From Asterias amurensis (Eukaryota > Echinodermata > Asteroidea > Forcipulatida > Asteriidae): DNA of 64,000 bases. The DNA lies in NCBI RefSeq assembly GCF_032118995.1, contig NC_092662.1, positions 186,001 through 250,000 on the forward strand, given 5' to 3'. The notes below the pieces were generated by a model. It did no database searches, was not told where the DNA came from, and saw only the letters and a list, made by a program, of their open reading frames with translations. Every line of letters begins with the position of its first letter. Positions within the stretch are counted from its first letter, which is position 1. The position numbers and the translations under genes are program-made. Shown here one piece after another: positions 42,201-55,179 of this stretch.

Positions 42201-42832
42201 ATGGGCTTGTATTTCAGCAACGGTTGACACAAAAAAGTACAAGAGAGTGGATTAATTAGAGTGTCTTCCTGGCAAACAGGGTGTCGGCTAGAACAGGAAA
42301 TTACGACCGAGTCGGGTTAGTCTCGGAGCGACAGTCCAGGTTTACCCCTGGAAGTCACGTCATGGCGCTGTAGGGACACACAGAGCAGGCAAAACTGCCG
42401 CCCACTGTTGGAGAATAAAACAAGAAGACAAAACAGGAGAGTTTGTGTGGCGTGCAAAGAGAGGGCTTCTCTCTGTTTGATGTTGGTAATGTTGACATTC
42501 GTCACTCTGCTTCGCCCGTTTTGCGTTCCGTTTCTCATTCTACCCGTTTCGGGTTGTTTACGATAGTTGCTGTGGAGACTTGTAGAATAGCACAACCCAA
42601 TTCCAGTCTTTATTCATCGTGGCTTTTGTGGAGGAATCATGCATGTTTATAATGACCTTTTGTAAACATCACTTTAAGGAAAAGGAGTAATTGTCTCATA
42701 AAGTGTCATGTTTTTACATCAGCTCCTTTCTACAGGTATAGTTTCCTCTAACCCAGAAAACTGACGGTTCGTTAATTTTCTTCAAAGTTCTGCACTGGCC
42801 TTCAATCAATAATGTTTTGTAGGAAGTAACTG

Positions 42833-42900
42833 TAGTGGTTAGACCGCAGGACTTGCAATTACAAGGTTGTGGGTTTGAATCCTTCCAAGCTAACTGTGAT
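42833..42900 (+). mobile_element. tRNA-derived SINE fragment
   Basis: GTAGTGGTTAGACCGCAGGA (A-box side) and a B box in TGTGGGTTTGAATCC are correctly ordered. The segment is followed by no complete acceptor stem, so it is a SINE head. Confidence 0.55.
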
Positions 42901-43618
42901 AGAATAAGTATTGTTGTCTAGTTAACACCGTAGACCAACGTTTGTATGAGATAAATTGGCTGTTGTCAGCTTGAGTGTTTACATCCTCTTGTGTGAGCTT
43001 TACCGAGTTCCCTTGAAGGGAAGATAATCTTAAACAAACAGATAAACACCCAACAACAAAAACCAAAAAACAAACAAACAAACAAACACAAAAACAAACA
43101 AGCCAGTAATTCTTGCTTATTTTTTCGATGTGTTAGATCTCTTAATTCACCATAAACTGTCTCCTCTTACAATCAACATTAAGGCTTTTTTGCCAATCAA
43201 GTTAAGCAGGGTCCCTATTCAAATGTTTTTAAATCTCCCAACAGGAGTCACATTAACAAGTTACCTAGCGCATCTTAAACAACACAAACCCTAAAAGCAG
43301 GCAATTCAACTTCCTTAGCGACCTATTAGCAAAGGTGTCTAGTATTTGCCTTGTGGTCTAAGCCCATTTTAAGCTCGATTTGGCTGGAGTCACTTGTACC
43401 ATCACAGACAGCAGAGTGGTTTAAAAGCCCCCCTCACTACATTACGGCCAGCCATGTTTTACTCAAAGGCCCTTTGCATGCCTGACTTGCTAGTGCTAGC
43501 CCTGGGACATCACTACATTATGGAGCCAATTTGTCTGCATATGTTTTAGACTGGGAGGCAAGAGAGGAATTTCAGATGAAGACTGAGTGAATCGGAGGAT
43601 GAGAGAGGTAGACAGTGT

Positions 43619-44150
43619 GACAAACAAAGGGATGCAACTAGAATGAATAGCTAATTAATAATGAGAACAATTGAGATACACACAGATAGACAACAGGGCT
43701 ACAAACATTTTGATAGCAATGTATAGTTTGACAAACAAAAGGACGGCAACTAAAATGATATCAGTTAATTAATAAAGAGAACAATACACAGACACACAAG
43801 CATGCAGGGCTATAGACAATAGACAGGGCTATAGACAACAATGACAAAAAGGATAACATGTAGAATAACCCGTTAATTAATACAGAGAACAATTGATGTA
43901 CACAGACAGGCAAACATTTGGCAACAGGCTATAGATAGATAGTGTGACAATGGACAAACAAAGGGATGGCAACTAGAATGATAAGGTGATGAGATGGAGA
44001 CTAAGACACATAGATAGACAAACAGTGTGACCAACATAGAGACAACTTCATTCAGCAACAACGTTTAGAGATAAATAATAGGACAAAGAAAAGGATGATG
44101 TGCGGGATTCAGGATAGATGGTAGGACAAACAGAGGGTGGCAAGTAGACA
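43619..44150. repeat. Degenerate tandem repeat, about 111-bp period
   Basis: The marker GACAAACAAAGGGATGGCAA (degenerate) starts at 43619, 43730, 43843 and 43953, with weaker forms near 44080 and 44125. Between markers, GTTAATTAATA, GAGAACAAT and ACACAGA recur in order, with ATAGACA-rich stretches. The array is old, judging by divergence. Confidence 0.7.
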
Positions 44151-44354
44151 GATTATAGCATATATACCAAGATGTTGGATGTGGCAGGGACACACAAACT
44201 GACAAATGAAGGGGGTTTAATAAGTTTGAGAAAAGAAACAGATAGACAGAGTGAGACGAACAAACAACTAAGAGCTGTCTTTGCTTTATGAACAAACTAA
44301 AGGGTGACTGTTTTGTAGTGGAGACGACCAATCAAAAAAGTTTTGTGACTGAGT

Positions 44355-44590
44355 TAGACATCTAATTGTGGAATGAACTGACGAAGGCGATCCGACCTGC
44401 TGATGCTTTGGACATTTTTAAAAGCTCTTTGAAAACCCACATTTAATATAAGAATAACTTTCTTATCAGCAAATATTGCTATTATTGTTAATCAATTTGT
44501 CTGTATTTGGATTGTTATAGTACAGCCCTTTGTGATGTGTATGTGACATGAAACCGTATTTTAAAAATTAAATATTATTATTATTATTAG
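44355..44590 (+). mobile_element. LINE 3' end (CR1/L2-like), truncated
   Basis: Codons from about 44366 read LWNELTKAIRPADALDIF then KSSLKTHI and a stop. This is the conserved tail seen at the C-terminus of CR1/L2-type reverse transcriptases (WNxLPxxIRxAxSLxxFKxxLKTHL). A 3' UTR of about 120 bp with TGTGATGTGTATGTGACATG follows and ends in an ATT microsatellite tail. Everything 5' of this is missing, as in typical 5'-truncated insertions. Confidence 0.75.
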
Positions 44591-45093
44591 ACAGACAGAT
44601 AAACAGACAAGGAACGAGGAATGCCAAACAGATTGAAAAGTTTAGAGAAAAAAGGCAAAACTAATTATAGACAGCAAATAGATGAAAGTATTTCAGGTTT
44701 TTTTTCAATTTCATGTGTACAAGTTACAAACTTTCATTTATATAACTCATCACTTTGAAACCAATTTAGAGTGTTTTCACGCCCTACAATAATCCGCGGA
44801 ACTAAAAAACTGAGCAATTTCTTTGACACCTTTTTTCTTGAGCCAGATATTGAGTATGTGCAGGCTTATACAAGTGCGGTATATCACCTGGCGCCGTTAT
44901 ACTCATACCTTATTTTCCTAAAACGTCATTCGGTTATTTTTTCACAGTGTGTCTTTCAGTTTCAGGTATATATTCAAACCCATCCATTAGTACAATCAAG
45001 ACAAAATTAGCTTGCAATTTATAGAGAAGTGCTTTGTAGTTTGTAGCACATCCAACTCACACATCGCACACTCGCCAGAGATAGAAAAGGCAG

Positions 45094-45559
45094 TCACCCT
45101 CCGGGCATTGAGAGGTCTCGCAGATTGTTTTCACGTGGAATTGTATCAGAATTGTCCAAGTCGGCAATCTTAAAAGGGACAGCGCACATAAGGAATCGAC
45201 GAATAATGCTAACCTCCCAAGACAGTCCAAATACGTCCCTACGGGGTCCCGGCTCAGGAATAATGGTTGCCCAGGGCAGGACTAAATCAGAAGCATTTTG
45301 CCGTAAATTTGCGCTTTTCGGTGGCGATAACCGTCTGCCTAATATTGACTGGTTTGTAGGGCAGATGTCAGTGTTGGTTATGCCGTTAAAGACTATTAGA
45401 TCTATTGGATCTAGAAGAGATTCTACTCTGCTGGTTGCTTTGTCAAGCATTCATATTGGATTTAGAGGCAGTTTTAATTTGCCTTACAGTATCAAACCCA
45501 AATGGCATAATCTACTATTAGTTTGTTGCAGATTTACTGACTTAAAGGGTGTCAAATGA
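45094..45559. other. Island open on both strands, unrecognised
   Basis: A plus-strand frame (144 codons, 45125-45559) and a minus-strand frame (118 codons, 45094-45450) overlap over more than 300 bp in a stretch that is CpG-richer than its flanks. Neither product shows a domain I know, and neither has convincing splice context. Possibilities are a conserved non-coding element, a decayed insertion or chance. Confidence 0.3.
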
Positions 45560-48012
45560 TAGAATAAAGAATGTGGAATTTCAAATGATCATCCAGGGGT
45601 CACTAAGGGATACTAATTTTCTCTCCTTTTGAAGGAACCTAGATAGTTTAGAAGAGTTTCTGTGTAAAACGGATAATTTGTTTATAACCACATTACTTTG
45701 AAGTGAAATGGTTCTCTAAATGTTATTAAAGCTGCCGTATAGGCGAAAGAATTGTTCGGAATGCTTTTATATAGTTGAACCCTTTAAGCCCCGTGTTTTA
45801 TTTTATATCTATTTCGAGAGAAAAACAAACGAAACCAGTTTCTCTTTTTCCCCAAGCACCATCATGCCTTACAATTTCAAAACGATTCCAAGTTCAATGG
45901 TATAATTTTTTTCCCATTTTGGAAAAACAATATCCCATTTTTCTCAAGCCATCATTGCAAATCAGGGATGACTGTGTGATGACGGACTAGCAAATGAATA
46001 CTGTGACACCTCTTAAATCTCCCCATAGAAGAGACCCACTGGTGAAAGACCGCAGTATTAAGATGGGACATGCGAAGAAACTGAATCCACTGTTCAAACA
46101 GATTTACGGCGGCCCTTCCCAAGGATATTGAACGTTTTGGCAATAGATCATTCTCGTATAAGTTTCTGTTTTATTTATGCCCGTCACGTCTTTATTGTCT
46201 ACGCAAATAGCTGAGGGAAGAAACAACAGAGCGGACTGTGAATACTATATTTGCCAAAACACAATTCTTACGTTACTAGCATTACGTTTTTAGACTCGCA
46301 GAACCAAAGTGAATTTCACTATATTTGTTTATTGTCATGAGTGACAATAAGGCTAAGTTTATATAATTATTTGAGTGAAGACTTTGTGAGAAAATGTGTC
46401 GTTGCCCACGAAACTATAGTCAGGAAGTAACACCAATTTTGTTTTACATATAGTACAGGATAGGTACCCCCAAACAATAAAATGGCTCACTGATTGTCGT
46501 TCGCTACTATTCCACCAAAGAAACAATGTTTGCTGAAATACCATTACAGTTTAGAAAAGTTGCATTTTGAAGGCCCCAAAAAATGCAGAAGAAATGAGCA
46601 CTCATATAAACACTCACGAACAAAGCATAAAGTATTTATATATGTTTCACTTAAATGGAGACCTTGCCTGAAATGGAGGACATTTTTCACGGGCTAGTTG
46701 TGTGGATTGTTCATTGAATGAAAATGAGAGGATGGAAATGGAGATATTCTTTCCAAAACTAATGATGTAATGTAGTTATTAAAAACCTACACGATTACTT
46801 GTATCTGTAAATCTACCTTGTGTTGTTTTGTCGGCTGTAGTGTTTGTCCTTAGAGACAAACTGAAACTTTTTAATTATTTGTTTCAAGATGTAATGACTT
46901 CATTGCAATAGCCTCGTAAAGTTGTGAAAGGTTCAGTAGTTCATAAGATGTTTTCAATCGGCATGTATTTTTCACAAGGGATGTCTACCAGTCTAACATA
47001 CATTGTAAGAACAGTAAATCCAATACACCGTAAATGTAATTAATATAGAGTTATGTTCACTCTACAATGGCAGCATTGACCCCCACACAATCTCCTCAAA
47101 AACACAAGAGGAAAAAATCTGGGGAAAAACTGACTCATTTCAGTCCCAGATAAATAGAAAATGAAAAGAGAATTATAATCACTACTGCATCTTTTTGTTA
47201 CTGGATTGATAGTGATCTATGTTCAACTGCCTACTATTGAGTCATATAGGCGCTGTTTCATTCACGTGCAAGCCAATTGCCATTCAGACCAATATATGGT
47301 TATTGTGTCATGAGCCGGCGGGGTTAGTGGTGTATATGTCATTTTTGGCCCAGCTTTTGTTACAGTTCTTGGACCGCACCACCATTCTGTAGCCCTAGGA
47401 ACCTGGGTAAACACTGCTCTATTGCCTGCCCATGTTTACTCAGTCGCTCGCCAAAAGGACAAGAAAGTAGAAAATGCCTGTGGTCCATTTCCATGGTAAC
47501 TGCATCTCTTTGTTTCTTGAATGAGCGGTGATCGGGATTTGTTCTCTCTTTCTCTCTCCTGTTTCAATGGAACACTGTAAACGCAATACCAAAGTAGAAG
47601 AGATGTCTTGAAACGCAATACTGAACTCTCAATAGAGCGGATGCTATGACATGTCATTAGAAAAATCTTTCCCCTTTTTATGTAAGTTGATAATCTTATA
47701 ACGTATGGAGTGTAGGGAGTGGCTCTCCTATAGTGTTCCCGAACTGAATGCACAGGTTGGGGGAGGAATCATGGGTTGGTTTCTTCAATTCAATGGGTTC
47801 TATGAGTTGGGAGGGTGAATTAGTCTCAAGAGATCATCAGGAGGCGATAAGTTCATTGGTCATCAATGGAGTGGAAACTTTATCAGATTTCATTCAAACT
47901 ACATGGGGATTATTAAAAATCACTACCAAATTAACCTTGCCTGCTACTTCAGTCGTATTACCTATATTATGTTTGGACATGTATACCCAATGGATGTGTT
48001 CTTAGTAAAAGA

Positions 48013-48310
48013 AGATAGTGCAAGAGTCAAAATATGTTCAAAACCAACGAACAATACAAAAATAGTCTGAGCACTGTTGTATGGTATGCATTGAACACAT
48101 AAGTGCACACAGGGAACATGTCCAAGCTTGTCTACCACTTTGGTCGTATCGCTTTTTGCCAATGAAATTTTCAGTAAATGAGGATAGTGCAACAGTCGTG
48201 ATTTGCTTTTGTTTTTCAAAATCAACGACCAATACTAAAATAGGCTGAGCCCTGTTGTATGATAATCATTGTACGCCACGGCAGTGCACACAGGGAACAC
48301 GACCAAGCTA
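48013..48310 (+). repeat. Two-copy direct duplication, 170-bp spacing
   Basis: GATAGTGCAAGAGTC at 48013 and GATAGTGCAACAGTC at 48183 begin two copies sharing CAACGA(A/C)CAATAC, GCTGAGC-CTGTTGTATG, and GTGCACACAGGGAACA. Divergence is moderate. Non-coding. Confidence 0.75.
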
Positions 48311-48741
48311 TCATATCATGTAATACCTAACTCCATGAATACATGCAGTATATGATGCACTAATTAGTGTGTCATTATACTGTCTCACTCCACATGTATA
48401 CCCAGCACATATCTATGATTGATAAATTACATATTCATCCACTGCATTGAACAGAAACAGCCTTGGACCTATAGAGCCAAGCACTATCTTTTCCCTCTTA
48501 ACTACATCATACGCTTGAACAATTACTTGATTCTCTCTGCAAGGTCTCTTTTATTTACCAGCACTTTTGGAAACGGTTAGGAATTGTCATGCATGAGATG
48601 TCTCTGCCTCAGTAGAAAAAGGAAGAGTTGGGATTTTGTGGAAAGAGATGATCATGTAGCATTTCTGCATTAGGTAGGAAAAGCCTGGAGCTTTCAAAAT
48701 ATTCATCCTTGAATGTCTCTAAAACCTGAGATTCCCAGTAA

Positions 48742-49000
48742 AAATAAGAGCTCAATATTTGCATTTTGGAGAACCGATTTTCTTCTCTGATTTAATTTGA
48801 GACAGACAGTATAAATAAGAAGCTCAGTTTGCATTTTTCAGAGATGAAATAGTCTCAGATACAATATGAGACCGCATTAAAAAACAATGGCACAATTTGT
48901 ATTTTTGTGAACTGTTGTTCTTTTCGGATATATTAGAGACAAAATACAGTGAAAAAATAAGAGCACAGTTTGTATTTTGGTGAGTCGTTGTTCTTTTCTG
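48742..49000 (+). repeat. Degenerate tandem repeat, about 71-bp period
   Basis: AATAAGAGCTCAATATTTGC-type starts occur near 48742, 48813, 48882 and 48955. Each is followed by a TTTTGGTGAACCGTTGTTCT-like block and a GATATA-TTGAGACA-type end. The copies are well diverged. Confidence 0.65.
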
Positions 49001-49597
49001 ATAAAATTAAGTGTAGCTTGCTGTTGGATTATATCTCCCCATGTTACAAATTGATTAACAGATTTGATTGGTTTTATGGCACCAATGTCAATTGAAAGCA
49101 CTTTTGACTTTCTCACGCTCCGGTCATGGGCAAGTTGGTGCCAGGCAAGCCAGGCGTTAAATTGAAGGATGACACTTCGTCTATTGAATGTATGGTATTA
49201 AAAACACATGCGTCTTGTCAGTTGCAAATTTAGGTGTTTTTTAAGAGAAACATTGGAACCTAGTTGGATTCCTGTTTCTATCAGGGATTAGTGTGGCATA
49301 GCTCCTGTGCTTAAATCTGACCTTCACTAAATTGCTTGATCCATGTTGTTGACCACTCTGCATATTTTCTTGTAATTGAACAAGATTGTTTTTATACAAA
49401 TTGTAGTTGACATCAAATTGATCATAGTGGAGACGATTTAATCAAGATCGGCTTTGTATAAAGGGCACGTATCGTACTTTAAATTCGAATAAGTCTGAAC
49501 ATAGTGCAGTCAGAAATTTAATTTCTTGGAACTCTTTTCTTGGCACTCGCATGAAATGACTCTAAAGGTTTTTTTTTTTTTAAACATGAACTTTCCA

Positions 49598-49654
49598 TCA
49601 AGGGAACTCGGCAAACTCCCACAAGGAGATATAAACACCAAGCTGGCAACATCC
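49598..49654 (+). repeat. Dispersed repeat CAAGGGAACTCGGCAAAC, copy 2
   Basis: ATCAAGGGAACTCGGCAAAC, then TCCCACAAGGAGATATAAAC and ACCAAGCTGGCAACATCC, match the copy at 34504-34565 at nearly every position. Confidence 0.65.
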
Positions 49655-52600
49655 GAAATCTCTCTCATACAAACATGATTGTGAATCGCATCAATGCATT
49701 ATGCAGGAAGAGTTCTAAAAACCATAATTTTGCAGAATAATGTCAAGAAACTTTTCACACACTATAACACTAAAACTCTAAAACTCTACCCTTCCCAAAA
49801 CAACGTTCCTCTCTTCATTGTGTCCTTTTCCCGTTATATAGCCAGGACTCTCATGACTCTTATTATTTAACATGAGCCAGCACTGCGTCCAGGATGTAAA
49901 TCTTGAGTTTAATCAAAACCAACCCAGTGACTTCTACAGTTAAAGTCTTCCTTATTTCAATGGCCAGTCTTCCAATCTCTTTCCCCACATTGAATTTGTG
50001 CTCTACAACCAAAGGGGTGACTACAATTGTTAGCTATTGTAACAAGATACCATTGAGCTTCAATCATCCACTTTAGTTTTATTGACGGAACAAAAAAAGA
50101 GGTTAGATTATTTGCTCAGATATTTTTTCCGGGTGAGATTTTTTTTTTTTTGGTTTAGGGTTGTTGGGAAAGGGGGGGGGGGTAGGAGGAGGGATGGTGA
50201 TTTGGTCGTGTGTGCTTGCTTGCTGAGTGCCAGTGTATTGGACATGGAGTTGGGAGAGATGAGAGGGCCTTCTATTGTTGCTTTTGTCCCACACCCTCAC
50301 CCCGCTACTGTTTATGTGGCCCTGGTCTGTTGACACAGTCAACACAAGCTCTGCAAATACCTTACTGCCGTCCGTCCATTCAAAGCAGCACGCGGACGGC
50401 TTATGTGCTGCCCCGAACAATATTGGCACAATACAGGCCCATAATCTTGTTTCAATATTAGCATTTCACTCTATTCTCTCCGTCGCACTCGCCATACCCA
50501 CTGTCTTCCTGTTCGTTTCTTGCCTCGTCTCTCCCTGTTTCTATTTTTTTGATTCTCCCTTTCTCCCCCTCCCTCCACCACAGCAGAAAAACGTATGCTT
50601 TTCATTAAAGTGCTTTGTGTTTTCAATGATGAATCGGTATTATTTTTTGGCTCGGTGTAAATGAACATTAAAATTCACACGTGGAGGAGAAGGAAAAAAA
50701 CCTCTGTTTTGTTTGTTTTACCTCCCGGTTATTTCTACATTACACTCGCGCCTTCTCCGTCAATTTTTGGGGTTGTATTATTTTGTGTCAAATATTGCAT
50801 TTTTTTTTAGCAACTAAATTGTTTTGTTTGTTTGTTTGTTTGTTGTTTGTTTCTCATCAACCAACTGTCCCTCCCCTCCTCGTATAACCTCTTCACTTCT
50901 GTTAATGGAAATATCCATGTATGGAACACTCTCACAAACTCACGCAGTCATCTGTTTGGGCCAAGTGGTCTTATTGGGTACCACAAAATGGCCTACAATG
51001 TTATGTCATTAGGGCGGCACCACATTTCCAAACAGTAGCGTGCCATGTACACGGTCTGTGTTTCGTACAACATTCTGACTTTGTCTTCCTCAACAGTTGC
51101 ATTATGTATGTTATATATATGTTTTATTACTGAATCTAATTGAAGTTTGTGCTCTCCATCTCACTTTCCTCCTAACTCTCACTCTTTCTTAACTTCTTGC
51201 CGTCTTTGTTTCTTTGCTTTGCATCACTCTCTCCCGCATCCCACATCCTCTTCCTTTACCCAGTCTCCTTCCTCCGACTTGTCATGAAAACAAATCACAC
51301 CATTACCAGCACAAGAGAGCAGAAAGACCTCCCTTCAAAATAAATGACATTTTATTGGCAAGCATGCTCCTTAATGACCCATGTCCACAACTTTACAAAA
51401 GCACCGTGACTGGGCATCCATCAAGTAACTTCCCTTCCCTTGACAAGAGACAGGAACCCCAAAGAAATGAAGTAACTGGGGCCGTTGGCAACGATCCCAT
51501 CCCCTCCTTCCAATTTTCAGACCCACGCCTTATTGTCCACACACTACTTAACCAGTCATGTTATCATTAGCACCACCACAAAGGCAATCTTCAGGAGGCC
51601 AATTTTGATGCACTTTTTTTCAGTGAGGTAAATTTTGTTTTTACCTCAACTGAGGTCCATCCATCAGTGGATTAGACATGGCGGCTACACTGTCCCTGCT
51701 GAAAATTGGTGCTTCATTTGTTCATTATACCTTAAGTGACACAGATGACGAAAAGAGGTGAAAACTCAATTTGGAGGCTTAAGTATTGGGTTTTTTGAAA
51801 CGTGTTGAAAAAGAGCTTTTGAATATGAAAGTAATCATAATACTTGAGGGCATTAGTGTCAATTGAAAAGACAGACATGAAGTGGTGATCGTATTACTAC
51901 TCTCTATATGAATTCTAATGTGGCTTATACTCTCTGTGCTTTGGAATACATCGTGTAATTGTCTGTAGTTGTAGCCAGACGCAACTGGCATGGAGACAAA
52001 TCTTGAGTATACAGTTTCCGAAGAAACTGGTTGCAAAATTGAGACAAACTCTTTTTCGTTCATATGAACACTCGCATGGTATTTGAAGATAGCTTCATTG
52101 CCGTCAAATTGTCATGACTCACGGTCGTGGAAATAAAAACAAGGCCAACTGAAGAGTGGCCCAATTTCAGAGAGTTGCTTTAAAAAGAAACTTGACCAAG
52201 AATGCCACCATTTGTTGTCAGTTAGTTAAAAGCAGTTTATCAGTACTTTTTGCGATTTCAGTATTGTAATAAAATACTTAAAGTAATTTTGTTTGGCGAC
52301 TTACAGTTGTAAAACAAGATATAACAAATTAAAACTACTAATATTGAAGTAAAAGTGTTAATAATTAGTAGTGCCGGCTGAGCTTTGCGTTTTGAAGCTA
52401 AAAAGCGTCACCAGGTTTTTTTGTATAGGTTTGTCAAAATTCTGTATATACATGTTTTTGAAAAAGTCTGTCTCACCTTTATCGTTATACATGTAAGACC
52501 TTAGCATCGAATGAGACATAGCCTAATAGAAATGATTATGTGTTAGGATAGTCATGGGGAGAAAACACATTGCAAAAGTTTGACATAAAAGATATGAATT

Positions 52601-53084
52601 AATATTTCTGTTGCGAGACACAATGCTACACCATCTCTCTATTCTGCCCAGCATGCCTGCAGTCTTTCCATTGTCATTACCCCACATATGGTCATCCTCA
52701 CAACGATCACATTTCAAAAGCCCTTGCAAATATTTCAGACAAATCTGCATATTTTATGACTCAGCTGTCAAAATGTGTCCCGAAAGAATACCTCATTAAG
52801 CATGAATAGCCTAGTTACTCTTTCAGTTTACAGTCTATCATTCTCTCTCTTGCTTTTGTTACATTATTCACTGTCTGGCTCTGGAGTTGTTCAGAAAGTG
52901 GCGTTTATTAAAAAAAAACTCCCGCCAAAACCCCCCTGCAGTATGTCACCACTGCAGATCTTTCATAATGAGAGAGTCCTACACTTGTAATAATTCTTTC
53001 AGGTTCCATTAAGGCCTGTCTCTGTCATAAAGTGTCCGATGACCCAGTTTTCTCTCTCGCTGTCCCACATCCAGCAATTTAGAG

Positions 53085-53290
53085 GGTCGAGACGAAAGAC
53101 AAAGGGACTCGGAAATTGGTGGAAAATGGAAAGATTTGTGGAAGGGAATGGCACACGGGCATCGATATTAAATTCAAGTGATATGAGAAATGGGTTCCTG
53201 TATCACATTGACATCTAACCCCCATCACCTTTCCAGCTTCCTCTAGAAATTTCAATTGATTTGATTTAATTATTAATATTTTATTGTTTT
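53085..53290 (+). repeat. Duplicated noncoding block, copy A
   Basis: GGTCGAGACGAAAGACAAAG, GGAAATTGGTGGAAAATGGA, GGAATGGCACACGGGCATCG, ATTCAAGTGATATGAGAAAT and ACATCTAACCCCCATCACCT occur in the same order, diverged, at 54266-54470. No coding frame is conserved. Confidence 0.65.
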
Positions 53291-54265
53291 GCCCTATACC
53301 ACTCGTTACTGTTTCCAGAGTCTCTGTGTGAATTGTTGTCCCCCCCCCCCAGTCACACCAGGTTGCATTCAACGGTTGATGACTGAACTTCTACGCCACA
53401 AAACTCATAGGCCTAGAATTTCTTCTTTGAGAGAGCAATTTTCATTTTGCAAAGGGCACTTCCATTGGAAATTGTTTAAAGTCAATTTGTTGACGGGGCA
53501 CCAAGGCCAGTGTAACCGTTTCATTCGAAGCCGGTAACAAAAGGGCAAATTAAACCTTAACATTAATGGAGTTTACTGTGAACAGTTTAGATGACAAAAC
53601 AAACTCAAACCCCGACCCCAGCATAAACATCAATTTAATGCTGTTACCATTTGACATCAAATATGACATGGTATAAGTTAACGTGACATTATTCATTAAA
53701 CATTATTTGAAAATCATTTATTGTTTCTGTCAGTTGTTTCCATTCAAGAACAACGCTGCTAACGAAATATCAGGCCACTAACTAGTTTTTTTGCACTAGT
53801 TTCCATTTACCCAGACTTTAAAAACAACCGCTACCACCTGTTTAATTTGTTTCCTATTTTGTTTCTGATTCTTATATTGTTTTCTTTTTAATTAGTGTCT
53901 CGCCGCATGACATCTCGTTCACACCATCTCAATAACAAAACTCTATATGTGAAGATATATTTCATAAGAGTATTTTAATATCATAAAGAGTAATAAAATA
54001 CACGTATCTCTAAGTTTCCCCATAATTCATCGATCAATATTCCTCCATAATTGACATGAGTTAAATTAAAAACTTCTGTAAAATAAGGAATCAAAATGTG
54101 ATATGATTGACGAATTTGAACCCGCAATTAAAAAACTTGATGCACTTTCATAAACTTTGAGAGAAACCCTTCACTATTCAAGCTTCACGGCAGGTGACCC
54201 ATTTTTTAAAACCAATTGTTCACTATTATCCAACTGTTATCAACCCCCAAAACCACCCACCAAGA

Positions 54266-54470
54266 AATGGTCGAGAAGAAGGTAAGAAACGACAGGGGAA
54301 ATTGGTGAAACAGAAGATATATGCCACCCATTGGAAAGTATATTAGAAATGAAATGGCGCACAATATTAAGTTCATGCGATTTGAGAAATGGACCTACAA
54401 TATTGCATTTGACATACAACCCCCTCGCCTTTCTAGCGTACTCTACATATTTGGTATTGTTTTACTCCCT
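54266..54470 (+). repeat. Duplicated noncoding block, copy B
   Basis: GGTCGAGAAGAAGGTAAGAA, GGGAAATTGGTGAAACAGAA, GAAATGGCGCACAATATTAA, GTTCATGCGATTTGAGAAAT and ACATACAACCCCCTCGCCTT align in order with the block at 53085-53290. The copies are about 1.2 kb apart in direct orientation. Confidence 0.65.
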
Positions 54471-54830
54471 TACCTTATATTGTTTTCTGAGTCCTGAGAT
54501 TCAAACACACGTCCTACCATATTCTTGGACACAAGCCTGAACGGTTTTGCACAAGCGAACTAAACAAAACTTTGGTAAACTTTATGTTTTGTTTTTGTTT
54601 TTAAATCTTGCCACGCAATGTTCTAGTTTAAACATTTATTCTTTTGAAATGAAAAATATCATCTTCACACTGAAACTTAACTTAGCGAGAAAAGCATTTC
54701 TCGCATGTTGTTTCAGAAATTCAGAACATTAATTTTTGATCGCATTTACAGATTTCTGAAAAATTATAAAGACGCACAATTTAACTTGCTTCTTATTAGT
54801 TATTATTTTGTACCGTTTATTAAAACGTTG

Positions 54831-54875
54831 AATCCTGAGGTCGTTGGTTCAAATCTCGCTCTAGTCAAGTGTTTC
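54831..54875 (+). mobile_element. tRNA-like SINE fragment
   Basis: TGAGGTCGTTGGTTCAAATC then CGCTCTAGTCAAG matches the arm of the SINE at 3.4 kb at most positions. Only the B-box half remains. Confidence 0.6.
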
Positions 54876-55179
54876 TTTGTATTTATTTTTCATCAGAAAA
54901 AGGTGCACTCGAGTTTAAAAGGCTGCATTTCTCGCCTTGTTTTATACATCATCATCTCGGTGTTCATGATCGCCAACAGCTTGCACCAGCTAGTTTTCTC
55001 ACCGAGCATTTTGTAAGTACACACTGACTTGTTCTTAATATTATTGTTAATTTGTAATGCACTCAGTGTTTTTACACGTTATATTGTCTTGAGCTTCATC
55101 ACGTGGTAAAGAATAATCAAGCATAAACACCAAGCAAAAAAATATTCTGCATAATTTTCCATGAGATGAGTATTGTTTA

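Noticed and set aside
52523-52750. Minus-strand CDRCEDDHMWG open frame resembling a LIM CxxC
   Set aside because: The HxxC and second CxxC ligands at LIM spacing are missing.
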